From: Prochlorococcus sp. AG-347-L20
Lineage (GTDB): Bacteria; Cyanobacteriota; Cyanobacteriia; PCC-6307; Cyanobiaceae
Direction of reading: 5' to 3'
DNA length: 59,387 nt
Assembly (NCBI GenBank): GCA_003281225.1
Contig: QCCP01000012.1
Span: forward strand, 1-59,387
The notes under the pieces were generated by a model. It saw only the letters and a list, made by a program, of their open reading frames with translations, was not told the origin of the DNA and did not search any database. Position numbers and translations under genes: made by a program. The number at the start of each line of letters is the position of its first letter. Position 1 is the first letter of the stretch. Of this stretch, positions 52,734-59,387 are shown one piece after another.

Positions 52734-54464
52734 ATGGCAAGTCAAAACTTTAGTATTAATAATAATCCTAGGCAAGTTGATGAGATTGATTTAAAGTTAA
52801 TTATTGTTTTTTTTTATAGAAATAAAAAGTTAATATTAATTTCGTCATTAATCTTTTTTATTGGAGCATGCATATATGGTTTACTTCAGAAAAGAGTTTG
52901 GGAAGGACAATTTGAGATAGTAGTAGATAATAAACAAGAACAATCACTACAATCTAATCTTTTAAGTTCAAATTTAGCCTCAAATATACTGAATTTTACC
53001 GCTAATTCTAACTTAGAGACAGAAGTTGGTATTTTAAAAAGCCCTTCTGTTCTTCTTCCAGTATTTAATTATGTAAATACAGAAAGAAAAAAAAATAACC
53101 CTAATTTTGAACCAATTCCTTTCATAAAATGGAAGGAGAACAATTTAAAATTCGAATTAAAACCTAGAACATCAATATTAAATATTAAGTATAAGGACTC
53201 TAACAGAGAAATTATTCTTGATGTCCTCTCAAAAATAAGTTCTGCTTATCAAGAATATTCAGGAAGAAGTACGGAAAGAAATATCACAATGGGGATAAAT
53301 TATTTATCACAACAAATTTCTTTTTACAAAGAAAAAACCTCAAATTCACTTAAAGAAGTACAAGAATTTGCATTAGAGCAAGATCTTACATTTAATGAGA
53401 TCGATAGATCACAATTTATCGATCAACCAAAAACTCAATCAAATCAACTTTACTTATTAAGTAATTTAAGGAATATAGATATAGAAAGAATTAGGATTAA
53501 TTCTCTTAATAATATTAGAAATATCGATAAACAGATTGATAAAATAATTGATCTTAAAGATGATTACGAACAACTACGGTATATAGGTGGAAATATTCCA
53601 GGTCTAAAACGTGAAACTGCAGAACTAAATAAAGTAGAGAGAAATTTACTAGAACTTAAAGATAAATATAATGATGAAGATATTTTAATAAGGAATTTAA
53701 ATGAGAAAAAAGGATTTTTGATTAATCTTATAAAAAAAAGAGCACTTGGATACCTTAAAGCACAACGAATTGTTGAAGAAGCTAGGATGGAATCTGCCAC
53801 GAGACCTAAAGAAGTAGTTGTTAAATATAAGGAACTTATTAGGACTGCGGGGAGAGATGAAAGTACTTTAATAAAATTAGAGGATCAACTCAGAATCTTA
53901 ACTCTAGAGAAGGAAAAATCTAAAGATCCATGGCAATTGATAACTGAGCCCACCTTAAAAAATGAAGCGATAGCTCCAAGAAAAAAAGTAATAGGAATTG
54001 TAGGTATTATTATTGGTTTATTCTCGGGTACAGGATTAGCTCTGTTAAAAGACTTAACTTCAAATAAAGTTTTCTCCAAAAGAGAAATTGAAAAATTATT
54101 TCAAAGTCCTATTTTAAAAACATTCAATATTAGTGATGAAGTAATTAAAGAAGAAAAAGAATTTTTATCTATTAAAGAAATAATTAATTTGAATGAAGGC
54201 AATATTTCTTTTCTTTCAAACAATCTTGAAAATAATAAGTTGTCACTAATAAAAAATTATTTTCATGAAAAATTAAAAACCACAGATAAAAATTCTTCAA
54301 GAAAAATACTTTTTATTGATAATGATTTTTCAACTATCAATTCTGAAGAAAATTGCTTTGTATTGATTGATATGAAAAATTTAACTTTTTCTGAGCTAGA
54401 AAAATTGAAGCAAAGATTTGATTATCTTAATATTAAGATAAAAGGTATTATTGTTTTTAATTAA
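52734..54464 (+). CDS. Polysaccharide chain-length regulator (Wzz/GumC family)
   Basis: A 576-residue membrane protein. An N-terminal helix (KLILISSLIFFIGACIYGLL) and a second helix near residue 425 (VIGIVGIIIGLFSGTGLALL) bracket a large coiled-coil periplasmic domain. This is the Wzz/GumC layout that controls polymer length. After helix 2 there is a cytoplasmic tail of about 130 residues resembling a tyrosine-kinase domain, with SPILKTFN and, at the end, VLIDMKNLTFSELEKLK and IKGIIVFN, but with no Walker A. It is therefore likely a regulator without kinase activity. It is the last island gene before lexA. Confidence 0.8.
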   Translation: MASQNFSINNNPRQVDEIDLKLIIVFFYRNKKLILISSLIFFIGACIYGLLQKRVWEGQFEIVVDNKQEQSLQSNLLSSNLASNILNFTANSNLETEVGILKSPSVLLPVFNYVNTERKKNNPNFEPIPFIKWKENNLKFELKPRTSILNIKYKDSNREIILDVLSKISSAYQEYSGRSTERNITMGINYLSQQISFYKEKTSNSLKEVQEFALEQDLTFNEIDRSQFIDQPKTQSNQLYLLSNLRNIDIERIRINSLNNIRNIDKQIDKIIDLKDDYEQLRYIGGNIPGLKRETAELNKVERNLLELKDKYNDEDILIRNLNEKKGFLINLIKKRALGYLKAQRIVEEARMESATRPKEVVVKYKELIRTAGRDESTLIKLEDQLRILTLEKEKSKDPWQLITEPTLKNEAIAPRKKVIGIVGIIIGLFSGTGLALLKDLTSNKVFSKREIEKLFQSPILKTFNISDEVIKEEKEFLSIKEIINLNEGNISFLSNNLENNKLSLIKNYFHEKLKTTDKNSSRKILFIDNDFSTINSEENCFVLIDMKNLTFSELEKLKQRFDYLNIKIKGIIVFN

Positions 54465-54511
54465 TATTTTTGAATATTTTTATACTTAAATTGAAAAACT
54501 ATTTAGAAATT

Positions 54512-55129
54512 TTATATTTTCCTCCAAACTGCCAATAATTTTCCTTGAAAAACCACTTCGTCAGGGTTTAATTCTATAGGTTCATAAGCTGAATTAGCCG
54601 CTTCTAAATAAATTTTTTGGCCTTTTTTTATAAAATATTTTAAGGTCGTACCAAGTCCTGGTACCATCGCACTTACAATCATTCCATTTCTAAGATAATA
54701 AGAATCTTTAATAGGTTCCATCAAGACCATATCTCCATGAGCAATACAAGCATCTTTCATTGAATCACCATTAACTGTTAAGGCGAAAACATCCTTTTTT
54801 TGTAACACTTCAGATAAATCCAAATTCTCATTAACATCAGAATAAGTTTCAATTAAACCTCCTGCAGCAACAGAACCCATAATTGGAACTACTCCAGTTA
54901 TTTCATTTACTATTTGCAAAGTTCTAGCTTTGCCTTCTTGCCACGATATATACCCTTTCTCTTGTAAGTGTTTTAAACGGCTTTGAATTGGAGCAGGAGA
55001 TTTAAGTCCCATAGCTTGCATCATTTGCCTAATCGAAGGACTATGTTGAAAATCCCTCATATAGTTTTTTATCCATGAGTAAAGCTCATTCTGAGCATCT
55101 GTGAGGTTATCATCCTCAGAAGTTTTCAT
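54512..55129 (-). CDS. lexA: LexA repressor
   Basis: A 205-residue SOS repressor. The N-terminal winged-helix has SPSIRQMMQAMGLKSPAPIQSRLKHLQEKG. The self-cleavage site is Ala89-Gly90 (VAAGG), and the catalytic dyad is Ser123 (NGDSMKDA) and Lys164 (TTLKYF), the same spacing as in E. coli. The protein can therefore be cleaved under RecA control. Two direct-repeat sequences similar to the cyanobacterial SOS box lie immediately upstream, so it probably regulates itself. It is the first backbone gene after the glycan island. Confidence 0.95.
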   Translation of the reverse strand: MKTSEDDNLTDAQNELYSWIKNYMRDFQHSPSIRQMMQAMGLKSPAPIQSRLKHLQEKGYISWQEGKARTLQIVNEITGVVPIMGSVAAGGLIETYSDVNENLDLSEVLQKKDVFALTVNGDSMKDACIAHGDMVLMEPIKDSYYLRNGMIVSAMVPGLGTTLKYFIKKGQKIYLEAANSAYEPIELNPDEVVFQGKLLAVWRKI

Positions 55130-55130
55130 A

Positions 55131-55143
55131 AAACATTTGTACT
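55131..55143 (-). promoter_or_regulatory. LexA-box-like site, proximal
   Basis: On the minus strand AGTACAAATGTTT matches the known cyanobacterial SOS box RGTACNNNDGTWCB with one mismatch. It ends 1 bp before the lexA ATG, so a bound repressor would cover the translation start as well as transcribed DNA. Confidence 0.6.
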
Positions 55144-55146
55144 CTA

Positions 55147-55159
55147 ATACATTTGTACC
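55147..55159 (-). promoter_or_regulatory. LexA-box-like site, distal
   Basis: On the minus strand GGTACAAATGTAT is a second match with one mismatch. It is a direct repeat of the proximal box at a 16-bp step (shared core GTACAAATGT), so two LexA dimers could sit about one and a half helix turns apart. Confidence 0.6.
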
Positions 55160-55185
55160 TCTTTAAAAGATAAATGGCAATCTTT

Positions 55186-56112
55186 TTATGAAAGAAGGGA
55201 TGACAGGAGAGCTTGTTGAACATGCATTCTGTTTTCTGCTTGTTCAAAGATTCTACTTTTATTACTTTCAATTACTTCATCAGTTATTTCTTTAGCTCTA
55301 TAGGCAGGAAGACAATGAAGAATAATTGCATCTTTATCTGCATTGTTTACTAAATTCTGATCAATAGTAAATCCAAGAAAGTCTTTATCTTTTTCTTCTT
55401 TTTGATTTTCTTCCCCCATAGATGACCAAACATCTGTATATAAAACATTTGCACCCTGAACTGCAGTAATAGGGTCATTTGTAATCTTTAATAAACTTTT
55501 ATCCCTATAAATTTCTCTTGCCTTATCAATTATTGATGATTTTGGTTCGTATCCTCTAGGGCATGCAATTCTAACTTCAACATCTAATAATGCCCCACAA
55601 AGAATAAGAGAATTAGCAACATTGTTACCATCACCAATAAATGTCAAAACTACATTCTTAAAATCAATAAATTCCTCTTTAATTGTCATGAAATCAGCCA
55701 AAGCTTGGCAGGGATGTTCGTTATCTGTAAGAGCGTTAATAACTGGCTTAGAAGACCATTTTGCATACTCTTCCAAATCAGATTGTTTAAAGGTTCTTAT
55801 CGCTAACACATCACAATATCTACTTAAAACTCTCGCTGTATCTCTAATTGGTTCTCCTCTTTCAATTTGCGATGTTGTGGGATTTAGATCAACTGTAGTG
55901 CCACCAAGTCTTGACATTGCAACTTGAAAACTAACCCTTGTACGTGTAGAGGACTTATCAAAAATGAGACCTAAAACTTTATCTTTGAGTTCAATGTTTA
56001 AATCTTTATTCTTAAAATCTTTTGCGATCTCTAGAATATGAAATATTTCTTCAGCTGACATATCCAAGCTTGATAAAAAATTTTTATTTAAAAGCTTGAT
56101 TGGGTTTAGCAT
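55186..56112 (-). CDS. argF: Ornithine carbamoyltransferase
   Basis: A 308-residue arginine-pathway enzyme that makes citrulline from ornithine and carbamoyl phosphate. It has the carbamoyl-phosphate motif SSTRTRVSF, HPCQALADF, and the ornithine-binding HCLPAYR near the C-terminus. The length is standard. It sits between ftsH and lexA on the minus strand as part of the chromosomal backbone. Confidence 0.95.
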   Translation of the reverse strand: MLNPIKLLNKNFLSSLDMSAEEIFHILEIAKDFKNKDLNIELKDKVLGLIFDKSSTRTRVSFQVAMSRLGGTTVDLNPTTSQIERGEPIRDTARVLSRYCDVLAIRTFKQSDLEEYAKWSSKPVINALTDNEHPCQALADFMTIKEEFIDFKNVVLTFIGDGNNVANSLILCGALLDVEVRIACPRGYEPKSSIIDKAREIYRDKSLLKITNDPITAVQGANVLYTDVWSSMGEENQKEEKDKDFLGFTIDQNLVNNADKDAIILHCLPAYRAKEITDEVIESNKSRIFEQAENRMHVQQALLSSLLS

Positions 56113-56140
56113 CTAATTTTACGGTAAAAAGTAAATTCTA

Positions 56141-58003
56141 CTATGCAGGCATTTTACTTTCCGCCAATAGATTTTTGAGTTCTTCTCCTTCTATAACTTC
56201 TTCTTGGAGAATTTTTTGAGAAATTGATTCAAGAAGAGATAAATTATTCCTTAAAATATTAAGTGCAGTTTCATGAGCATCATCTACTAGATCTCTTACT
56301 TCTTTATCTATTGCTTGAGCTGTAGCATCACTAACTGATCTTCTTGGATTATTTCCATTACCTAAGAATTGTCCTCCGCCTTGTTTGTCGTAAGCTAATG
56401 GGCCCAGGATATCGCTCATACCAAATGTACCTACCATTTGTTCTGCAATATCAGTAGCTCTTTGTAGGTCATTAGAAGCTCCTGTAGTGATTTTCCCAAA
56501 AACCACTTCTTCTGCAGAACGGCCTCCTAAAAGGGTTGCAATCTGTCCTTTTAATTCTTCTTTTGAATTAAGAAATCTTTCCTCAGTAGGTAACTGAAGA
56601 GTATATCCAAGTGCACTCATTCCCCTTGGCACTATTGAAATCTTTGCAACTTTAGATCCACCTGGCATTAAGTGACCGACTATTGCATGACCTACTTCAT
56701 GATAAGCAACAACTTTCTTTTCATCATCTTGGAGAACTCTACTTTTCTTCTCAAGACCAGCTACAACCCTTTCTATCGCTTCACTTAAGTCTTGTTGCTC
56801 AACACTTTTCCTCTTAGCTCTAGCTGCCAGCAAAGCAGCCTCATTAACCATATTCGCCAAGTCTGCTCCAGCAAATCCACTTGTTGCTTGCGCAATTGAG
56901 TCTAAGTCAATGGAATCAGCTAGTTTTACTTTTTTTGTATAAATTTCAAGAATTGTCTTTCTACCAGATAGATCAGGCCTATCGACTAAAACTTGCCTAT
57001 CAAATCTCCCGGGTCTTAAAAGTGCTGCATCAAGCACTTCGGGTTGGTTCGTAGCAGCAAGTACTATTACTGGCTTATCGGCCGAGGCAAAGCCATCCAT
57101 TTCGGTAAGGAGTTGATTTAAAGTTTGCTCTCTTTCATCATTTCCACCAACTACTCCCATAGATCCTGAGCGACTTTTGCCAATAGCGTCTAATTCATCA
57201 ATAAAAATTATACATGGCGCTTTTTTCTTTGCTTGTTCAAATAAATCTCTAACTCTTGCTGCACCTGCACCTACAAAAAGTTCAACAAATTCTGAACCTG
57301 AGATAATGAAGAAAGGAACTTCTGCTTCTCCAGCTACTGCTTTAGAGAGAAGAGTTTTTCCTGTCCCTGGTGGTCCTACAAGAAGTACTCCTTTAGGTAT
57401 TCGTGCACCGATATCAGTATATCTCTCGGGTCTTTTTAAAAAATCAACTATTTCAGTTAATTCGTCCTTTGCTTCATCAACTCCAGCCACATCAGCAAAT
57501 GTTACCTTTGATTCATCATCAGGAACGTAAACTTTTGCTTTACTTTTAGTAAAGCTAAGAGCCCCTTGAGCACCTCCACCTCCCATACTTCTTCTAGCAA
57601 AGAATTGTAAAACGAGAATAAAAATTAAAGGAGGGACAACCCAGCTCAAGATGGTTGAAAAGAAATTAGGTTTCTTTGGCGGAGCAGCAGCGAATTCTAC
57701 CCCTTTACTTTCTAACCTTTGTGGAAGATCCATATCAAATATTGGGGTTGTTGCCAAAACAGAAGGCGCACCTTCTTCGGCTCCATTTAACTCATATCTA
57801 ATTTGTTCTTGAGTGATATATGCACGCTTAACTTCCCCATCATTAACTTGATCTATGAATAATGAGTAAGGGACCCTAGGGATTTGCATATTTTGATTTG
57901 GGAAAAGACTACTGAATAGAAGTAATGCCCCAACTCCTATCAAAATAATATTTACAATTCCAAAACGTCTATTAGGCTGATTATCGTCTTGTCTTATTGG
58001 CAT
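56141..58003 (-). CDS. ftsH: ATP-dependent zinc metalloprotease FtsH
   Basis: A membrane AAA+ protease of 620 residues from the ATG at 58003; a TTG at 58015 would add four residues. Two N-terminal helices flank a small lumenal/periplasmic domain. The AAA domain has Walker A GPPGTGKT, Walker [13 protein letters not shown] and the second-region-of-homology Args (LRPGRFDR). The protease motif is HEVGH (HExxH). Cyanobacterial FtsH proteins maintain photosystem II and other membrane proteins. It belongs to the backbone. Confidence 0.96.
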   Translation of the reverse strand: MPIRQDDNQPNRRFGIVNIILIGVGALLLFSSLFPNQNMQIPRVPYSLFIDQVNDGEVKRAYITQEQIRYELNGAEEGAPSVLATTPIFDMDLPQRLESKGVEFAAAPPKKPNFFSTILSWVVPPLIFILVLQFFARRSMGGGGAQGALSFTKSKAKVYVPDDESKVTFADVAGVDEAKDELTEIVDFLKRPERYTDIGARIPKGVLLVGPPGTGKTLLSKAVAGEAEVPFFIISGSEFVELFVGAGAARVRDLFEQAKKKAPCIIFIDELDAIGKSRSGSMGVVGGNDEREQTLNQLLTEMDGFASADKPVIVLAATNQPEVLDAALLRPGRFDRQVLVDRPDLSGRKTILEIYTKKVKLADSIDLDSIAQATSGFAGADLANMVNEAALLAARAKRKSVEQQDLSEAIERVVAGLEKKSRVLQDDEKKVVAYHEVGHAIVGHLMPGGSKVAKISIVPRGMSALGYTLQLPTEERFLNSKEELKGQIATLLGGRSAEEVVFGKITTGASNDLQRATDIAEQMVGTFGMSDILGPLAYDKQGGGQFLGNGNNPRRSVSDATAQAIDKEVRDLVDDAHETALNILRNNLSLLESISQKILQEEVIEGEELKNLLAESKMPA

Positions 58004-58078
58004 GGTAGTTATCAAATTTGAACTTATTATAAACTAAACGATCAATTTCCGTACCAGTATTGTTTTTTTTGGTTAAGA

Positions 58079-58088
58079 ACCGTACGGT
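58079..58088. repeat. 10-bp perfect palindrome ACCGTACGGT
   Basis: A GC-rich perfect palindrome in the 102-bp spacer between the end of ribD and the ftsH start. It stands out in very AT-rich DNA and could be a regulator site for ftsH. Confidence 0.4.
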
Positions 58089-58105
58089 ATTTTGACCCAT
58101 GTAAA

Positions 58106-59200
58106 TTAATTTTCAAATGAACTCTTAACGCATATATCATTCCCAATAAAACTAAACTGAGAATCTGTTAATTTTATAATTTCATTCATTTCTTTAAATT
58201 TAAAATCCCCAAAGGGATTCATATTATTTTCCCCACCTAAAATTTTTGGAGCAATGAAGGTAATAATTTCCTGAATACAATTAGATTGGATAGCGGCAGT
58301 TGCCAATCCAGGTCCACATTCCCAGAGAACTTTATTACACCCTCTTTTAGCAAGTATTTTTGAAATCAACTCTGGATTATCTGATGATACCTTTTCAATC
58401 TCAACACATTTCGGAATCCTATTGAGATAGGTTTCATTTGCTGTAGAAGAATCATAAATAAGTAAAGTTTTTGCCTTACTACAATCCCAAAGATTAGATT
58501 TTGAAGGGAGATCTAAACTTTTTGTAAATACAACTCGCAAAGGCTCAGGATTTTTGGAACCTCTAGTAGTCAAAAGTGGGTTATCTCTTCTTAATGTATT
58601 TCCCCCAATGATTATTGCATCAAATTCTGCTCTAAGAGAATGAACTAATGATCTTGATTCATCATTTGTAATCCATTTACTTTTTCCATTTTTTAAAGCT
58701 ATTCTTCCATCAAAACTCATTGCCCATTTAAAAACACCAAATGCCTTATTAGTAATATTCCTATGAATGAAAGCCTTATTTAGATCTAAGGATTCTTTTT
58801 TACATAATCCTAAATGAACTTCTATTCCAGCTTCTTTTAGAAGCTTAATACCTTTACCAGAAACTCTTTTGTCAGGATCTTGAATAGATATATATACCTT
58901 TCTTATACCGGAGGATATTACCTTATCTACACATGGAGGTGTTTTACCTTGATGGCAACAAGGTTCAAGATTCACATACAATGTTCCACCTTTAGCATCC
59001 TTTTTTAAATTATTAAAAGCCATTGCCTCTGCATGAGGCATACCTGCCTTAAAATGAAACCCTTCTGAAATAAGGCTTCCATTCTTATCAAGTATCACTG
59101 CTCCCACACTAGGATTAGGACTATTTGTATTTTTACCTAAGGAAGCCAAAAAAATTGCTCTTTTCATCCATTTTCTATGGTTTACATTTTTTTCAGACAT
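58106..59200 (-). CDS. ribD: Bifunctional riboflavin biosynthesis protein RibD (deaminase/reductase)
   Basis: A two-domain enzyme of riboflavin synthesis. The N-terminal cytidine-deaminase-like domain has HAEAMAFNNL and the zinc site PCCHQGKTPPC. The C-terminal reductase domain has GGNTLRRDNPLLTTRG. I chose the ATG at 59200 (364 residues), because the GTG at 59233 overlaps the preceding gene. The protein deaminates and then reduces the pyrimidine intermediate. It is part of the conserved backbone. Confidence 0.94.
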   Translation of the reverse strand: MSEKNVNHRKWMKRAIFLASLGKNTNSPNPSVGAVILDKNGSLISEGFHFKAGMPHAEAMAFNNLKKDAKGGTLYVNLEPCCHQGKTPPCVDKVISSGIRKVYISIQDPDKRVSGKGIKLLKEAGIEVHLGLCKKESLDLNKAFIHRNITNKAFGVFKWAMSFDGRIALKNGKSKWITNDESRSLVHSLRAEFDAIIIGGNTLRRDNPLLTTRGSKNPEPLRVVFTKSLDLPSKSNLWDCSKAKTLLIYDSSTANETYLNRIPKCVEIEKVSSDNPELISKILAKRGCNKVLWECGPGLATAAIQSNCIQEIITFIAPKILGGENNMNPFGDFKFKEMNEIIKLTDSQFSFIGNDICVKSSFEN

Positions 59201-59214
59201 CTCCAAAATAAAAT

Positions 59215-59387
59215 TCAGTTTATTGATCTCCACTCTTTAACTACGAAAGGAGGAACAGGTAACTCAGAAAAAACTCCTGACAAAGATAATCTTAATGGTC
59301 TATTTTTATCTAAATTTTTAATCAATTCATCAAGATCGAATTCTGCGGCAGCTTGTCTTCCATCATTTGCTAATTCCGCATTAAGTA
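59215..59387 (-). CDS. DUF3122-like protein, C-terminal end (partial)
   Basis: The minus strand is open from the window edge to a TGA at 59215, giving about 57 residues. The end LSGVFSELPVPPFVVKEWRS resembles the C-terminus of the cyanobacterial DUF3122 family ('..L..PPFVV.EW'). The start lies outside the window. It is 14 bp before the ribD ATG, so both may be on one transcript. The function of the family is not known to me. Confidence 0.55.
   Translation of the reverse strand, partial: LNAELANDGRQAAAEFDLDELIKNLDKNRPLRLSLSGVFSELPVPPFVVKEWRSIN

Noticed and set aside
55622-55927. 101-codon plus-strand ORF
   Set aside because: Antisense shadow of argF, whose catalytic motifs fix the coding strand.
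57177-57530. 117-codon plus-strand ORF
   Set aside because: Antisense shadow of the ftsH AAA domain.
1-59387. Search by eye for tRNA, rRNA, CRISPR arrays, transposases and integrases
   Set aside because: No T-arm-like or anticodon-like pattern, no regular spaced repeats and no transposase or integrase motif were seen. A small RNA gene could still be missed by eye.

Overview
The window looks like a chromosomal segment of a Prochlorococcus-type marine picocyanobacterium, most likely a high-light clade. The DNA is very AT-rich throughout, genes are short and tightly packed with many ATGA or TAATG junctions, and Shine-Dalgarno sites are sparse. At the right end are ordinary backbone genes (lexA, argF, ftsH, ribD and the end of a DUF3122-like gene). 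The species call is an inference from composition, gene style and protein sequence; no database was consulted.

From 1 to about 54,470 the window is one large cell-surface polysaccharide (LPS O-antigen or capsule type) genomic island, similar in content to the surface-glycan islands known in Prochlorococcus. Layout: (a) 1-3374, lipid-linked assembly: end of a glycosyltransferase, a WecA/MraY-type initiating transferase, a possible GT29-like transferase and an O-antigen ligase/polymerase. (b) 3438-9048, acyl and decoration genes: Sfp-type phosphopantetheinyl transferase, KAS III, acyl carrier protein, GNAT acyltransferase, NodB deacetylase, a putative sugar O-methyltransferase and an unrecognised protein. 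(c) 9267-13730, a CDP-6-deoxyhexose pathway with a C-methyltransferase. (d) 13759-14331, a GmhA-like isomerase, then about 700 bp of gene remnants. (e) 15038-19360, sulfotransferase, 2OG oxygenase, aldo/keto reductase, DUF616-like protein and methyltransferase. (f) 20714-26909, a Zn dehydrogenase, a two-subunit transketolase, a HAD protein, a methyltransferase and two 2OG oxygenases. (g) 27032-36519, an AMP-ligase, sugar acyltransferase, ACP-like protein, class III aminotransferase, C-methyltransferase, oxidoreductases and an APH-like kinase. (h) 36906-41083, UDP-uronate epimerase, UDP-sugar 6-dehydrogenase and an ABC half-transporter. (i) 41067-47119, heptose-type genes: GmhB-like phosphatase, LhgO-like oxidase, nucleotidyltransferase, a domain-inverted HldE-like fusion and two SDR enzymes. 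(j) 47218-52543, nonulosonate (sialic-acid-like) genes: NeuA, a hydroxyacid dehydrogenase, a GT2 with a cytidylyltransferase-like tail, an enolase-superfamily enzyme and NeuB. (k) 52734-54464, a Wzz-type chain-length regulator.

Together the genes predict a glycan built on a polyprenyl carrier from several unusual nucleotide sugars: a CDP-linked branched 6-deoxyhexose, an NDP-heptose, a CMP-nonulosonate and UDP-uronates. The glycan would be modified by sulfate, methyl and acyl groups and by oxygenases. No Wzx flippase was seen; the MsbA-like ABC protein is a candidate for that role. The most notable observations are the inverted HldE-like fusion, the GT2-cytidylyltransferase-like fusion, two carrier-protein acyl modules inside a sugar island, a split transketolase beside nucleotide-sugar genes, and decayed small genes at the seams between modules.
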